A DNA stretch of 64,000 nucleotides from Phallusia mammillata (GCA_003260075.1 QLIY01000194.1:124001-188000); one strand, 5' to 3'; shown: positions 52,201-62,576, numbered from the stretch's first letter. Translations and numbers: made by a program. The notes: generated by a model from the sequence alone, not told the origin.

Positions 52201-53527
52201 CCAAGTCACGAAATAGCTACCACCGCAGTTTAAAATATACAGAAAAGTATCTTGTGCTTAAAGTTTTAATTTTACAGGCTCAATGAGTCGATTGTCAATG
52301 GAACAATCATCAGAGGATGGAGATTGCTCGTCTGTACGAAGTTCCACTGAACGATTGAAGCAATTTAATCAGCAGCGCTCGAACGCGACCATGCATGTCT
52401 GTTGGCATCGCAACACAAGCGTAAGCTACGCCGACCACCTGGTGTCGCTCAAGGTACGTTTATCACTGAGGCCAAGGGTTGCTTAAAGTTGCATTACTTT
52501 ATGTTGGCAAACGCGCCTAAAGTTGTAGAACATCATTGTAAATATGTTCTGTATGTGTCCACAGAACCAACTGAGCGGATATCTTCTGCGCAAGTTTAAG
52601 AATTCAAACGGTTGGCAAAAACTGTGGGTGACCTTTACAAACTTTTGCTTGTTCTTCTACAAATCGAACCAGGTGTGTAATCGTGTTTTTAATTGCATGT
52701 GTTCTTGTTGCAATTTGCAAACCACGAAGGTACGACAACTTCCACATATTAAATGTAGGCAGATAGTAATACTTTTTTTGCCACAGTAAAGTCATCTTTA
52801 AATGGAACCATCAAAAGTTACCTTTAAAATAATTCGTCTCAATTGTCATTGGGTTATATATATATTTTTCGAAAACCAATTAACTCAACGGACATTACAC
52901 TTTTACACAACAGGACGAGTCACCGCTTGCAAGCCTTCCGTTGCTTGGTTACACGATTAACTCTCCATCTCCAGAGGACAACATCCGCAAGGATTACGTC
53001 TTCAAGCTTCAGTTCAAGACTCACGTCTACTTCTTCAGGGCTGAGAGCCTGTACACATACGACAGGTATGAATTCTCACCCTTCCGGTGAAGTATCGATT
53101 AGTTCACGAATGCTGTAAAATCGAGTCTAGATTTATGACAGCTTATTACTAACACTCAGTGACGCGTAACTTAGACAGTCTTGAAACCTGGTGGCCCGAT
53201 TTACAATTCTGCTTTCCAGTGTTCCAGTGTGCTTTCCAGTAAGTCAAGTAAAAAAAAGATATTTAGCCGACAATTATTGACGCTTCACACAAAAGTTTGA
53301 GATTACACCCGTTTAATGTAACGTGCACTGCAAAGTACAAACAACATTAAGTATACAAGGGTGTTAACAATAAATACAGTTAATTTTAGCCAAAACCAAA
53401 ATTTGTCTGTTTAATATTGACCACCAAATTTACAATTTTCAGATGGATTGAGGTAGTCAGCAGTGCCACGGTTGCGTCCCAGAGAACGCGGCTCTTCAGT
53501 CGTATGGACAGCAACCAGGCATACTAG
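37261..53527 (+). CDS. FARP: FARP1/2-type FERM, RhoGEF (DH) and pleckstrin-homology protein, long form
   Basis: Rho-family guanine-nucleotide exchange factor acting at the plasma membrane downstream of receptors such as plexins. Exons: 37261-37329, 39251-39398, 39563-39739, 39892-40027, 40198-40345, 40551-40646, 40925-41091, 41357-41510, 42009-42102, 42382-42594, 45715-45837, 46366-46529, 48517-48606, 49688-49915, 50039-50225, 50879-51066, 51286-51444, 51830-52019, 52278-52453, 52565-52672, 52914-53065, 53443-53527. Phases all agree; 1,083 residues, close to vertebrate FARP1/2. FERM about 10-310 ([38 protein letters not shown]), FERM-adjacent about 311-365, Ser/Pro linker, DH about 567-770 ([40 protein letters not shown]), PH1 about 796-900 ([18 protein letters not shown]), PH2 about 970-1075 ([19 protein letters not shown]). 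The start codon lacks independent support. One gene represents the vertebrate pair. Confidence 0.94.
38040..38560 (+). promoter_or_regulatory. CpG-rich patch with a CRE in FARP intron 1
   Basis: A roughly 500-bp segment with many CpG inside an otherwise AT-rich intron. Includes the full palindromic CRE TGACGTCA at 38367-38374. Candidate internal promoter or enhancer. The open frame 38137-38349 has no recognised domain. Confidence 0.35.
40612..40838 (+). repeat. 108-bp direct duplication around a C10 spacer (FARP exon 6 end)
   Basis: Copy 1 40612-40719, C10 at 40721-40730, copy 2 40731-40838. Three mismatches in 108 bp. The unit spans the last part of FARP exon 6, its donor and intron start, so the second copy is an exon fragment without an acceptor. 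Confidence 0.9.
41443..41704 (+). repeat. 126-bp direct duplication around a C10 spacer (FARP exon 8 end)
   Basis: Copy 1 41443-41568, C10 at 41569-41578, copy 2 41579-41704, about three mismatches. The unit contains the end of exon 8 with its donor. Confidence 0.9.
42382..43850 (+). CDS. FARP: FARP alternative last exon: FERM-only isoform with Ser/Pro-rich tail
   Basis: Exon 10 has a donor at 42595 (CAAG then GTAACA) that leads to the DH-PH exons. If the donor is not used, the frame stays open for a further 418 codons to TGA at 43848-43850. The result is an 885-residue protein with FERM and FA but no DH or PH domain. The tail contains Ser runs, a poly-Pro segment ([12 protein letters not shown]), PPPLPPKSF (SH3-ligand-like), [20 protein letters not shown] and a helical acidic part ([19 protein letters not shown]). 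It is richer in GC than its surroundings and free of stops, so it is very likely coding. AATAAA signals at 43972, 44322 and 44383 support a transcript end here. No homologue of the tail recognised. Confidence 0.8.
43972..43977 (+). terminator. Polyadenylation signal AATAAA, short FARP isoform
   Basis: AATAAA about 120 nt after the stop at 43850; further copies at 44322-44327 and 44383-44388. They fit 3' end formation for the alternative last exon. Confidence 0.5.
47499..47697 (+). repeat. Direct duplication around a C10 spacer in FARP intron 12
   Basis: Copy 1 47499-47588, C10 at 47590-47599, copy 2 47600-47697. Copy 2 carries an 8-nt insertion (CCGATGTT) relative to copy 1; the rest matches. 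Confidence 0.88.
50243..50641. mobile_element. hAT-like MITE in FARP intron 15
   Basis: Ends CAGTGGTTCCCAACC and GGTTGGGAACCACTA are inverted repeats with one difference at the outermost base. Identical 8-bp duplications CTTTAAAC flank it (50235-50242, 50642-50649). It starts 17 nt after the exon 15 donor. The element carries the C10 duplication at 50496-50623, so its true length may be about 330 bp. No transposase. Confidence 0.87.
50496..50623 (+). repeat. 58-bp direct duplication around a C10 spacer inside the MITE
   Basis: Copy 1 50496-50553, C10 at 50555-50564, copy 2 50565-50623. Differences are a 2-nt insertion and single substitutions. Confidence 0.85.
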
Positions 53528-53838
53528 GATCATGGAGTCTGATAGCCACTTTTTGCCAGCGCTGCGCAATATTGCAGCCTACAACCTTTTGCGTTTGATT
53601 TCTAGCCACCGATGTCGTTTTTACTTGATTTAAGCGATGAAGAGTAATCTTTTCTCGTGTTACTGCCCTATTGTCTTGGCACCATAGGGGAATGCCACTA
53701 GTTGAGTCCTGTCAAATATTACCGAACTATTTCTTTCCCTTTCAGTTTTCTCGAGCAGTCTACCAGCAGCACAGTCTAAATGTAATATAGAGCAATCATG
53801 TTGAGCCATGTAGCTGTGTGTTTTACGATCAAGGCAAT

Positions 53839-53844
53839 ATTAAA
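53839..53844 (+). terminator. Polyadenylation signal ATTAAA, long FARP isoform
   Basis: ATTAAA about 310 nt after the TAG at 53525-53527; the best 3' signal I see for the long transcript. Confidence 0.4.
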
Positions 53845-55148
53845 GTGAATGTGCACAATAACAAATTATCTCGCTTATTGAATTGCACCAATCCACCCAA
53901 GCTGAGCAGTCCGTCAATTTACTATTTTCGCATTTTTGTACCCACGTACGCCAATTGTTTACTTTTGACCCTAATACTTACACTTACCTAAACTTGGGTG
54001 CGTAACGGATAAGGTTTAACAAAAAATACGGCACTAAAAAATCGTGTTGTACATTGAAAAATCCAATTAGGTCGAAACTGATAATCTAACAGACACAGTG
54101 GTTACGTCGATTTTTGTGCTTTTGCCTTACATATACCCGTTAGCAGCGCCGTGTGTTTGTGTTCATTGTCGAGTTGCAGGCAGCTTATGTGATTTCGCAT
54201 GATATGCTTTTTGTTTTGTTCTTCCTGTCGAATCGCGTCGCCCATCGTCAACCAGATCTTGAATTGTGATTTAGCGTCAATCATTGGCTGATGTGGGGTT
54301 TGCTTTGAACGGATGATTTACGAATTGTATGCGAGCATATAAATTGAACATATAAACAGGTTTGGTTAACTGATTTGAAACCCTGGTTTCGTCGTGCGAA
54401 TTTTTTTCTAAAACAAGACTTAAAATTTTCGCACAAAAAGCTTTTGCCCGTTGTTTATACTTTTGTAAATCTCAAAAAAAAAGTTGAAAAAAATCCACCC
54501 ACTATTTCTTGCGACTGTTTTTCCTGAGAAACTATTGCTGTCGTCTTGTGTGATATGTGTGCAAAAACACCCCATAATTTTTTTATCGTGAAATGCCTTT
54601 AGTGCCCCCATGTGGTGGACCCGTTTTGTTTTCAGGTGCGTTTTTAACCCTCGTAGTTGCATGTGATAACAATAATTCACTTTGCGCCTTTTCGCGCTTC
54701 CGTGTGGCTCCAGCAATCGGTATGATTCAAGAAAGCGCCCATTTTCGTTCTTAATAAATTTTACGCTCAAAAAGGTCTGCTTGATGTGACCGTAGATTTT
54801 GAAGACTTTTTTTCAGTCGGCGAGTAAACGAACTTTTTAAGACAACTTAATGTTATTGTTGACGCTGTAAGCTCAACCAGTGGACATTGAAACAATTTTA
54901 TTCAAAATAAGGAAAGCACAATTACATTAGAATATAAACAGGTTTAACTGATGAAGCCCACTGACGAAGGCATGAGCGTTTGTCGAAACGTTTGAACAAT
55001 AAAGCATGTCGCTTTTTAGGTCTATTTGGGCCGCTATTTTTGTCATTAGACAATTACAATAATTTCTGTAAAAAATTGAGAAAGTAAAGTTGCGTTTCTT
55101 TTAAATTACCAACAAGAATATCGATGTACAAAGAAAAATGTGCCGCAG
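53845..55148. other. Convergent intergenic region, no gene seen
   Basis: Lies between the 3' ends of FARP (plus) and the tetraspan gene (minus). AT-rich. AATAAA on the minus strand at 54902-54897 could serve the tetraspan gene, whose stop is at 55149. No supported coding frame. Confidence 0.55.
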
Positions 55149-56470
55149 TCATTGGTTTTTGCCGAACAGCCTTTCCTGAACTCGCTTCTGATTGCTTCCT
55201 TCGAAGGACATTACCGCTGAAAGAAGGAAAGCGCCACTTCCAATCCACGACAGCCACATGGAGTAACCATATCCTCCCAAATAGATGTACTCTACAATAT
55301 CTTCTTTGATATTGGTAATGTAGCCTCGATCATTGATGCCTTGCGGAATCATGCAGCAATACACAGCAGCAGAAATCACAACCAAAGCGACTGTTGTGGA
55401 ACAAAACAGCAAACGTTCTACATTTTACATCAGTGGTTCTCAAACTTTTTTATTGTCGGAGCCAAATGGTAATTTTTTAAGTGTGCAGGGAGCCGCAATA
55501 AAACGAAAACTTGAGAAAATCACTAAACATTACTACCTTGAAAGCTAAAATAGCAATGTTTGGTGGTTTTCTGAGGTCTGGTGCGAGCCGCAAAATAAGT
55601 AGTTGGGAGCCGCATGTGGCTCCGAAAACCGAGTTTGAGAACCACTGTTTTACATCCTTCAGATTTATGGCGTAACAAATTTGAGAAGTTTCTAATTGCA
55701 CACTATGGAGACATTTTTATTACGGCCTTTAACTAAGTTCCACTGCTTTGCACCATTAAGGCATCTTATGACCATATTTAATTGTCGTTGGTCCGTAATA
55801 TCTCACAATTCGTGTTAATAAATGAGGCGAATAGGTAGTGGAGTTTAAATTGAACTTTGGTGTTGTCTTGCTTTTTCATGAAGCAGCAAGCATACACTGT
55901 ATACATTTAACATTTATTTTGTATTTGTTTAAACTCTTTATCAGTATGGCCATACTGTACTTAATGATTTAGCAATTTATTTTAAAATCTTAAATCAACT
56001 CACAAGCTAGGAAGTAGTAGCACATAAGAATGTTGGTAAACTCGAACTTGTATTTCTTCTTTGCTAAAATACCGACGTTTGTAAGTAGCCCTAGTCCCCC
56101 TATAATCATCGCAGCCATCATCAAAGCACGGACTGCCGTAAACCAGGAAGAGTAGAAGAAATCTGAAACAAACAAGAAAAATGCCTAAAAATGTTGAGTT
56201 CTATGCAAAAACCATGTACACATACTTATATTTAGCGTTCGTTACGTATACTTCTATATTTGCAGGCCTACCTCCGCTGTAGTCACCAGTTGAAGTCCAG
56301 GAATAAGATACTCCATTCTCATCGGTTAGTGTCCACAATCCAATCATTACTCCCCTCGCCACAGTCCATTCCGGTGTTGCCATACCAACCGCAGAAAGAA
56401 CCAGGCCAAAAAATGCGACTACGAATGCCCACAGCAAAGGCGGTCTCGACACATCTTTCATGCCCAACAT
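55149..56470 (-). CDS. Four-helix membrane protein of the PMP22/claudin superfamily
   Basis: Exons 56470-56272, 56162-56004 and 55390-55149, phases 1 and 1, 199 residues, stop TGA. Four hydrophobic helices: about 11-31 (LLWAFVVAFFGLVLSAVGM), 80-99 (ALMMAAMIIGGLGLLTNV), 110-133 (ALVVISAAVYCCM) and 158-180 (SMWLSWIGSGAFLLSAVMSF). The first loop has a GLW triplet (44-46) and the second helix is preceded by FTAVRAL; both fit the superfamily. The loop lacks the two cysteines after GLW that define classic claudins, so a junction-forming claudin is not assured; clarin, LHFPL or other tetraspan relatives remain possible. The C-terminus is short and basic (NQKRVQERLFGKNQ). Intron 2 carries a MITE. Confidence 0.8.
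55431..55647. mobile_element. 217-bp hAT-like MITE in intron 2 of the tetraspan gene
   Basis: Termini CAGTGGTTCTCAAACT and AGTTTGAGAACCACTG are near-perfect inverted repeats. Flanked by identical 8-bp duplications TTTTACAT (55423-55430 and 55648-55655). Internal GGAGCCGCA-type repeats on opposite arms. No coding capacity. Confidence 0.9.
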
Positions 56471-57646
56471 TTTGGTTTGCTAGACTACAATTAAGTCCAA
56501 CACGACTACACAAGTATCACAACTGTTTCTGAAAATTAAAATTTATTCGTATTGTTTATTGTGCTTACTGCAACCATTCAATCATTACCATTTACAGTCA
56601 CTACAGTCGTCAAAAGAAGGACATAACCTTTCACAATCTCAAAGAAAACTAATTAAGCCCAAGCAAACGAATGCCAAAACTGAACTGCTCCTTGTTCGAG
56701 CACCCACCCTTAGTCCTAATGTTTACCCTGTGGCAGGGCGAGATTGTGCAAGTTACACAATCCGACTAAACGTTAATTATTAAGCAGAACGACGTCAATT
56801 GCATACCATGTGTACATAAGCAGTCAGTACGCATACAACTTGATTTGATCACTTTTGATCAAACACAAACAGCTTATTTCTTGACACATACTTTCCATGT
56901 TTTTTTGTATACAGGGAGTACATCTATTATATTCGCTGGCGCCTTATCTAACACCACGACTTAAATTACATGCTTGCTGTGCGAGGTTGACTTTTGTAAC
57001 TCGGTTCAGCACTTGTCAATCTATGAGATACAGGATACATCTAGAGGCGTTTTCTATACAATTGCATCTTTCATCTCCTTGCTTACACCGATTAGTTTCC
57101 ACGACACCTCCAACGTAAAAACAAGGGAGCATGACTTGCGCAGCATAGTTATAAAACCGGGCTAGTAGTGTAGATTTATTTTCAAATCTCGCATATGGTT
57201 GAATGGGAGGACATTGCAATGGATAGAAAATGGCAGTGAAAAGGAGATAACCCACATAAAAGTATCGGTTTCGGCGACCGAGGCAGTTGGATGTGTTTTT
57301 CAAGTTAACGTTGGCCGTTTCAGGCAGTGGTGGGATTCAGCCGGTTCGGACCGGTTCTATAGAACCGTCTCACGAAATTTTATGAGATCAGCGAACCGGT
57401 ACTGGGTACTGTCAATGGACTTTTTGTAACACAACCGACTGAAAAATATGACTTTTGTAATAGGGTGACCGGCTGACAAAAAATTTGAATCCCACCACTG
57501 GTTTCAGGTAATACAGCAATCGTAGCAGCGACCATTACAGGCGGTTTTTACAGCTACCATAAATCAAAAAAGCAAATAGAAAAAAGTTGTGTGTCAGCTC
57601 TTTTTGTAACATCACATTTGTGTGTGATGAACTGGAAGGGTTGTTT
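56471..57646. other. Intergenic region between RFC4 and the tetraspan gene
   Basis: About 1.2 kb between the RFC4 stop and the tetraspan ATG on the same strand; should contain the tetraspan promoter. Contains the MITE at 57325-57500. A minus frame at 57303-57016 has no domain and no splice partner, and I do not call it. Confidence 0.55.
57325..57500. mobile_element. 176-bp hAT-like MITE
   Basis: Inverted termini CAGTGGTGGGATTCA and its complement, flanked by identical 8-bp duplications GTTTCAGG (57317-57324 and 57501-57508). Internal palindromic segment around CGGTTCGGACCGGTTC. Non-autonomous. Confidence 0.9.
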
Positions 57647-60128
57647 TCATGATGCAAGTTGTTGTTGAATGGTGGTAGAAAGGGCCATTAACTGAAGATA
57701 TTCGTCTGCTCCATCGCATAAGCATTTATCCACAACCTGAAAGTGTATGGCAGTAATGGTAACAATCCTTTAAAACTTTAGCAGCGTCAAAAGCAAAAAG
57801 TTTTCACTTGGACTATAAAAAATTGTCAAATTTAGTTTTCTGAAAAAATCACTATCCTTTTTTTAGGAGTGTCGGGCCATTTGGGCTACCTAACCATTTG
57901 GCCCACAATCTGTTTTAATTCCAAATCATAACTTACTTGCTTCTGTATCATTTGCATTTTACAATTAAGATCACTGTAAATAATTGACAAGTGTTTGGGT
58001 GTGCACATTATAGCACGAGGTGATATGTGAACTCTGTACTGTACAACTTGCACTTTGTACTGCATAACTTGTTTTGATTTTAACATTTATATTGACACAT
58101 TGCCAACTCACCGCAATTTTTTCCATGACAATGCTTTTTTTGTCATCAGTTAGTGTTGGCATGACAACAATCTCATCATGAAGTTGGGTCAAAACCTGGG
58201 TTGCTAAAGTACACAAAAACAGTGTTTTAACCAACTAATTCTAATCTGCACCATTGGCCATACCTGCATGCCCCTCTGCTATGATGTGGTTGACAGCTGC
58301 CTGTACTTTCTCATATGAATTGGATCTACAACTGCTAATAAGAGATGAAATGATCTCATCAGGCACTACCTGAAAATTTTATGTGTCGAAATGATGCTGG
58401 TTGTTTGATTGATATACATTCCAACCGAATGCCCACTTACTCCAGTTATTTCCAACACATCATTCCTGCTTATTCCTTCCTCTCCCTTTAGTCTGTGTGC
58501 AGTGTGAAGAAATGTCATACTTTTCCGTAAATCACCCTCAGAACATATAACAAGGCTGTCCATGGCCTGAAGGATATGTAGACATGATTTTACAAAAATT
58601 AAGATGACAGAAAATAAGCAGGCAATAACATACATCTTCAGAAATTTTGACACCTTCTTTCTCACAAACCATCATGAGTCTTTTTTTCTGGTCTTCTGTG
58701 GATAGTGGCTTGAATCGAAATTGTGAACACCGAGATGTTATTGGAGCAATAATTCTGAAAAAAATGCAGGTTACCAGCAAGGTTAGTTGAAAGTACATTT
58801 AGAAAAAGTTTCATTGCAATGTGATATAAAATTTAGGCAAAAAAAGTCACTTCAGCAATAAAAATACTTGATCCTTGGAATTTGACAGTTTTATATTTAA
58901 AACCGTTACAGTTTGTAACCAAAATAATATGCTTTGCAACAGAAAGTGTATTTTGACAACAAGATTATGAGCTGCAGCAAATGTTTATCTGCTTTATTTT
59001 TTGCTGTCCATTGGGCATATGACAGAAGTACTTCTTTACTCTTGGAAATGAAATATGTAATATATACAGAAGCACCTGCTAAGGTAATTGCAAATAAGAC
59101 AGAATCGAGTTGTTTTGGTTTGTTTTTCCATGGTTCTCCTCAATGCCTCCTGAGCTGCTTTTGTCATTGAATCAGCCTCATCAAGAATAATAATCTTGTA
59201 AGGGGGACACTTTTTGCCACTAAATACAATAAAATAGTAAGGAACTTATGGTTGTTACACATAGCACTGAAATATTTACTCTGATCTGTATGTGTTAGCT
59301 GTCAGTTGGGCAAACTTTTTTACTTTTTCTCGAATTACATCAATTCCTCTTTCATCTGAGGCGTTGAGTTCCAAAACTCTTTCTGTAGAAAATATTTTAC
59401 TTCTACTGTAAACATATCACTCTGATCTCATTTCATGTTCATACCCTTATAGAGCTCTGGCCCCCCCCCCAAACTCTTTCTGTAGAAAATATTTTACTTC
59501 TACTGTAAACATATCACTTTGATCTCATTTCATGTTCATACCCTTATAGAGCTCTGAACCAAATAATTCATGGGAAAGGGCTAATATGGTGGAGGTTTTT
59601 CCTGTACCAGGAGGTCCGTAAAACAGTAAATTTGGAAGCTGAAAAATACTTGATAATAAGTATTACAACCATGCAATAACCAATACAAACTGAAACAAAC
59701 ACATACGTCTGCTCCTGTCAAACTTTTTCTAAGAACCGCAACAACTTCATCCTGGTGAGCGACATCATCCACAGACTTTGGCCGACTATAAAGAAAAATT
59801 ATAGGTTGCAGTTGATTAACGGTGCTGGCTAACTAATAGGATATGTTTCTCAAGTCAGTTCTCAAACTGTGAAACAATAGAAAAGTTTTTGCAGTACCAT
59901 GCACAAATCGTAACCTTGTGTCAAATTGCATTATTCAACCAAAATAACTATGATTGTTTAAAGTGAAGCATACTTAAGACGTATTAACAATGACTAAAAT
60001 CATTTATCACTCTGATAAACTTACTATTTTTCAACCCAAGGTTTGTTTTTAGTTATCTCCTCCTTTTTAGGCTTTGGTTTTACGGGATTTTTGCCCAGAC
60101 CACCACCTTGTTTCAAAAATGCTTGCAT
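57647..60128 (-). CDS. RFC4: Replication factor C subunit 4 (clamp-loader small subunit)
   Basis: Nuclear AAA+ ATPase subunit of the RFC complex that loads PCNA onto primed DNA. Exons 60128-60025, 59785-59707, 59638-59542, 59382-59280, 59219-59076, 58754-58634, 58566-58441, 58369-58264, 58203-58112, 57736-57647; 353 residues (vertebrate RFC4 is about 360). Begins MQAFLKQ as in vertebrate RFC4. [17 protein letters not shown] is RFC box material; Walker A GPPGTGKT at 69-76; [12 protein letters not shown]; Walker B with DEAD at 141-144; RTMEK and [11 protein letters not shown]; the SRC arginine-finger motif at 183-185; [16 protein letters not shown] in the C-terminal part. Ends [20 protein letters not shown]. 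All key catalytic residues are present. Intron 3 contains a C10 duplication. Divergently paired with the xylosyltransferase gene. Confidence 0.96.
59374..59556 (+). repeat. 86-bp direct duplication around a C10 spacer in RFC4 intron 3
   Basis: Copy 1 59374-59459, C10 at 59461-59470, copy 2 59471-59556, one mismatch. Each copy carries both the exon 3 donor edge and the exon 4 acceptor edge; collapsing them leaves an ordinary intron of about 73 bp. Confidence 0.92.
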
Positions 60129-60612
60129 GGTGCGTAGCTCGGTTTAGCAGAAAAAAACAATGCAGCTTTACAGTAATAATATCTTTAAATACTATTTCTT
60201 TGAACAACTACGGACCGAGAGAAACCAATGAGCAAACTTCGCGCGAAACATGACCTTGCTCTCACAGGATTTGTTAGATGTCTATGTTAACTGTGGAATA
60301 CGTGGTAAAATTTTGTTTCATTTACGTATTTTTGAAAAAACGGAAAAACTACGTACTTCATTGAGATTTTGCCTGATTGTTGGTGATAGTTGGGTTGTAT
60401 GAACCATTGTTCACACTCTCTGTGGTATTAGATGCATCACTGAAAAATGATGACGTAATCGGTGTTTCCCCTCATTGAATCCACTCCATGTGGAAGTTGC
60501 TTGGCCACCGCGTCACTTGTTGCATTCTTCGCAGCAGGAGAGGGTACTTGCTGGAAGTTTTTAGGGGGCAGCGAGCAATTTCGAACGCATTTGATAACTA
60601 TTTTCGTTTAAT
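60129..60612. promoter_or_regulatory. Bidirectional promoter interval RFC4 / GXYLT
   Basis: Only 484 bp lie between the two divergent start codons, so both promoters must lie here or overlap the first exons. An ATF/CREB-type TGACGTAA is at 60451-60458. No TATA box in a convincing position was noted. Confidence 0.6.
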
Positions 60613-62563
60613 ATGGGTAAAACCTATAAAAACTACATTGAATATGTCTTCATGGTCCTTTGCATTTGCCTTGTTTCTGGAACAGTAAACGGTGACGACA
60701 AACATCAAACTAATCAGTAAGTACATTTATGGTGATTTTTATTATAGTTGTATGTTAGACAACACAGTTCTAATGTTGCACACCTAACTTGAATTGTTTT
60801 CTTGCACTCTTTGACAGGAAAAGCATTCTAGAACAAGTGCAATCAGTGGTCCAAAAAGCTTATAATTCCGTCAAACAATTTGTGGGATATAGCTATCATA
60901 AATTTATTAAGTATGACGTAGAATGATGTTGTAGCATGAAGTAGATTTGAAATTTGGAAAACATTTTTTACCGATTTACCCTATTTACTTGTTTGAAAGT
61001 GTAAGATTTAAAGTTTAAAACTGGGCTTTCTTGTTTTAGAGATGTCTTTGGAAGAGATAATGCTATTCATGTGGCTGTAGTTGCTTGTGGAAATGATGAC
61101 AGGGTTCTTGAAACCCTGGTAAACATAAAATCAATGGTAATTTTCACAAAGAAACCAATAAAATTTCACATTTTTACTGAGGATACTTTGAAGGATAAAT
61201 TTTTACAAACGTTAGTCAATGTTTTTATCATTTCTAGTGTACCAAATATGTACTACAAACCTTCTTTTTATTCCAGTTTGGGAAGTTGGCCAGTCACAGT
61301 GCAATCAAAGTTTTCCTTTCAGCTACATTCAGTTACCTATCCAGAAGATGGAAATCAGCACCAATGGAAAAAACTGTTTAAACTTTGTGCTTCACAGCGA
61401 CTTTTTCTACCTCACATTTTATCAGACATTGATTCCCTACTATATGTAGACACTGACATTTTGTTTATCAGCCCAGTTGAAGATATATGGAAGTTTTTCT
61501 CAAAGTAAAATAAAATTACTTTTATGTTTAAATTTTCGATAATACTTACACAATTTCTAGGTTTAACTCCACACAGTTTTCTGCAATGTCACCAGAGCAT
61601 GAAAATAGAAACAGTGATTGGTACAGCAGGTTTGCAAGACATCCATACTATGGTGCCACTGGTATCAACTCTGGGGTAAGAAATGTGTATGCTGTCTCTT
61701 TTGTTCTGGTGATTATATTTTGTGCAACGTAACAGTGCTTGTTAATTTTCACAGGTTATGCTTATGAATATGACCCGATTAAGACAGATCAAGTTTAAAA
61801 ATGATTTAAAACTTTTGGATCCATCCTGGAATGAAATGCTGCTGCCATTATACAAGAAATACAGACTCAACATCACATGGGGTGACCAAGATTTGCTCAA
61901 TATCATTTTTCATTACAATCCTGGTAAATGAACCCTTGCAATATTCACTCATATCAAAAGAGCCCTGGGATTGAATCCTTGACACATTTTGTTGCTTTTT
62001 GTTAAGAAATGCTTTTTACGTTTCCTTGCAAATGGAACTACCGACCTGATCACTGTATGTACATGCCAATTTGCAAGAGTGCGAACCAAGAAGGTGTAAA
62101 AGTGCTTCATGGATGTAGAAGAGCTTTTCAGGAGGGAACTAAGTGGCCAACCTTTAGAGCAGTCTACAAAGCAATTGAAGACTACAATTTCAATGGTGAT
62201 ATATCAACAATTTTTGCGGTGAGATTTTGCATATCGTTGTGTATTTTGAGGTTTTTTATTTACTGTAAAAAATAGGACACATATACAGTATAATATGAAC
62301 AAAATCAATATATTTTTCGTATTGTAGTTCACTAGTCATGTCATCAGAAATAGTCACAAAATGACAATCAGCACTGTTGTTATCAATCTAATTGTTTCAT
62401 GTAATGTAGGTTTTATAAGTTTTGATTAATTATTCAGGCTGTGAAGACAAATCTTGAAGCACTTGATAAAACTCACTGCACCAAGAACTCATATACAATC
62501 CTTAACACCTTAAAAACTATGATACAACCAGAGGGAAACGAGAATTTACATGGAGAGCTCTGA
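60613..62563 (+). CDS. GXYLT: Glucoside xylosyltransferase (GXYLT1/2 type, GT8)
   Basis: Type II membrane glycosyltransferase that adds xylose to O-linked glucose on EGF repeats, as on Notch, in the secretory pathway. Exons 60613-60716, 60818-60910, 61040-61210, 61277-61504, 61561-61675, 61755-61923, 62007-62218, 62438-62563; 405 residues (vertebrate GXYLT1/2 about 440). An N-terminal signal anchor ([13 protein letters not shown]) is followed by a stem. Catalytic domain: [39 protein letters not shown], the DTD metal/nucleotide-sugar motif at 181-183 in [43 protein letters not shown], and [18 protein letters not shown] lies only 8 nt after the stop (62571-62576). A single gene stands in for the vertebrate pair. 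The 66-nt intron 61211-61276 is in frame and stop-free. Confidence 0.94.
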
Positions 62564-62570
62564 ACTTGTC

Positions 62571-62576
62571 AATAAA
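62571..62576 (+). terminator. Polyadenylation signal AATAAA, GXYLT
   Basis: Hexamer eight nucleotides after the TGA, implying a very short 3' UTR if used. Confidence 0.5.

Noticed and set aside
54950-55010. Second hammerhead-like string with CTGATGA, CTGACGA and CGAAAC
   Set aside because: No consistent stem II closes the core; probably chance or an old repeat fragment.
57016-57303. 95-codon minus-strand frame upstream of the tetraspan gene
   Set aside because: No domain, no signal of splicing into the neighbouring gene, and position in a short intergenic spacer.
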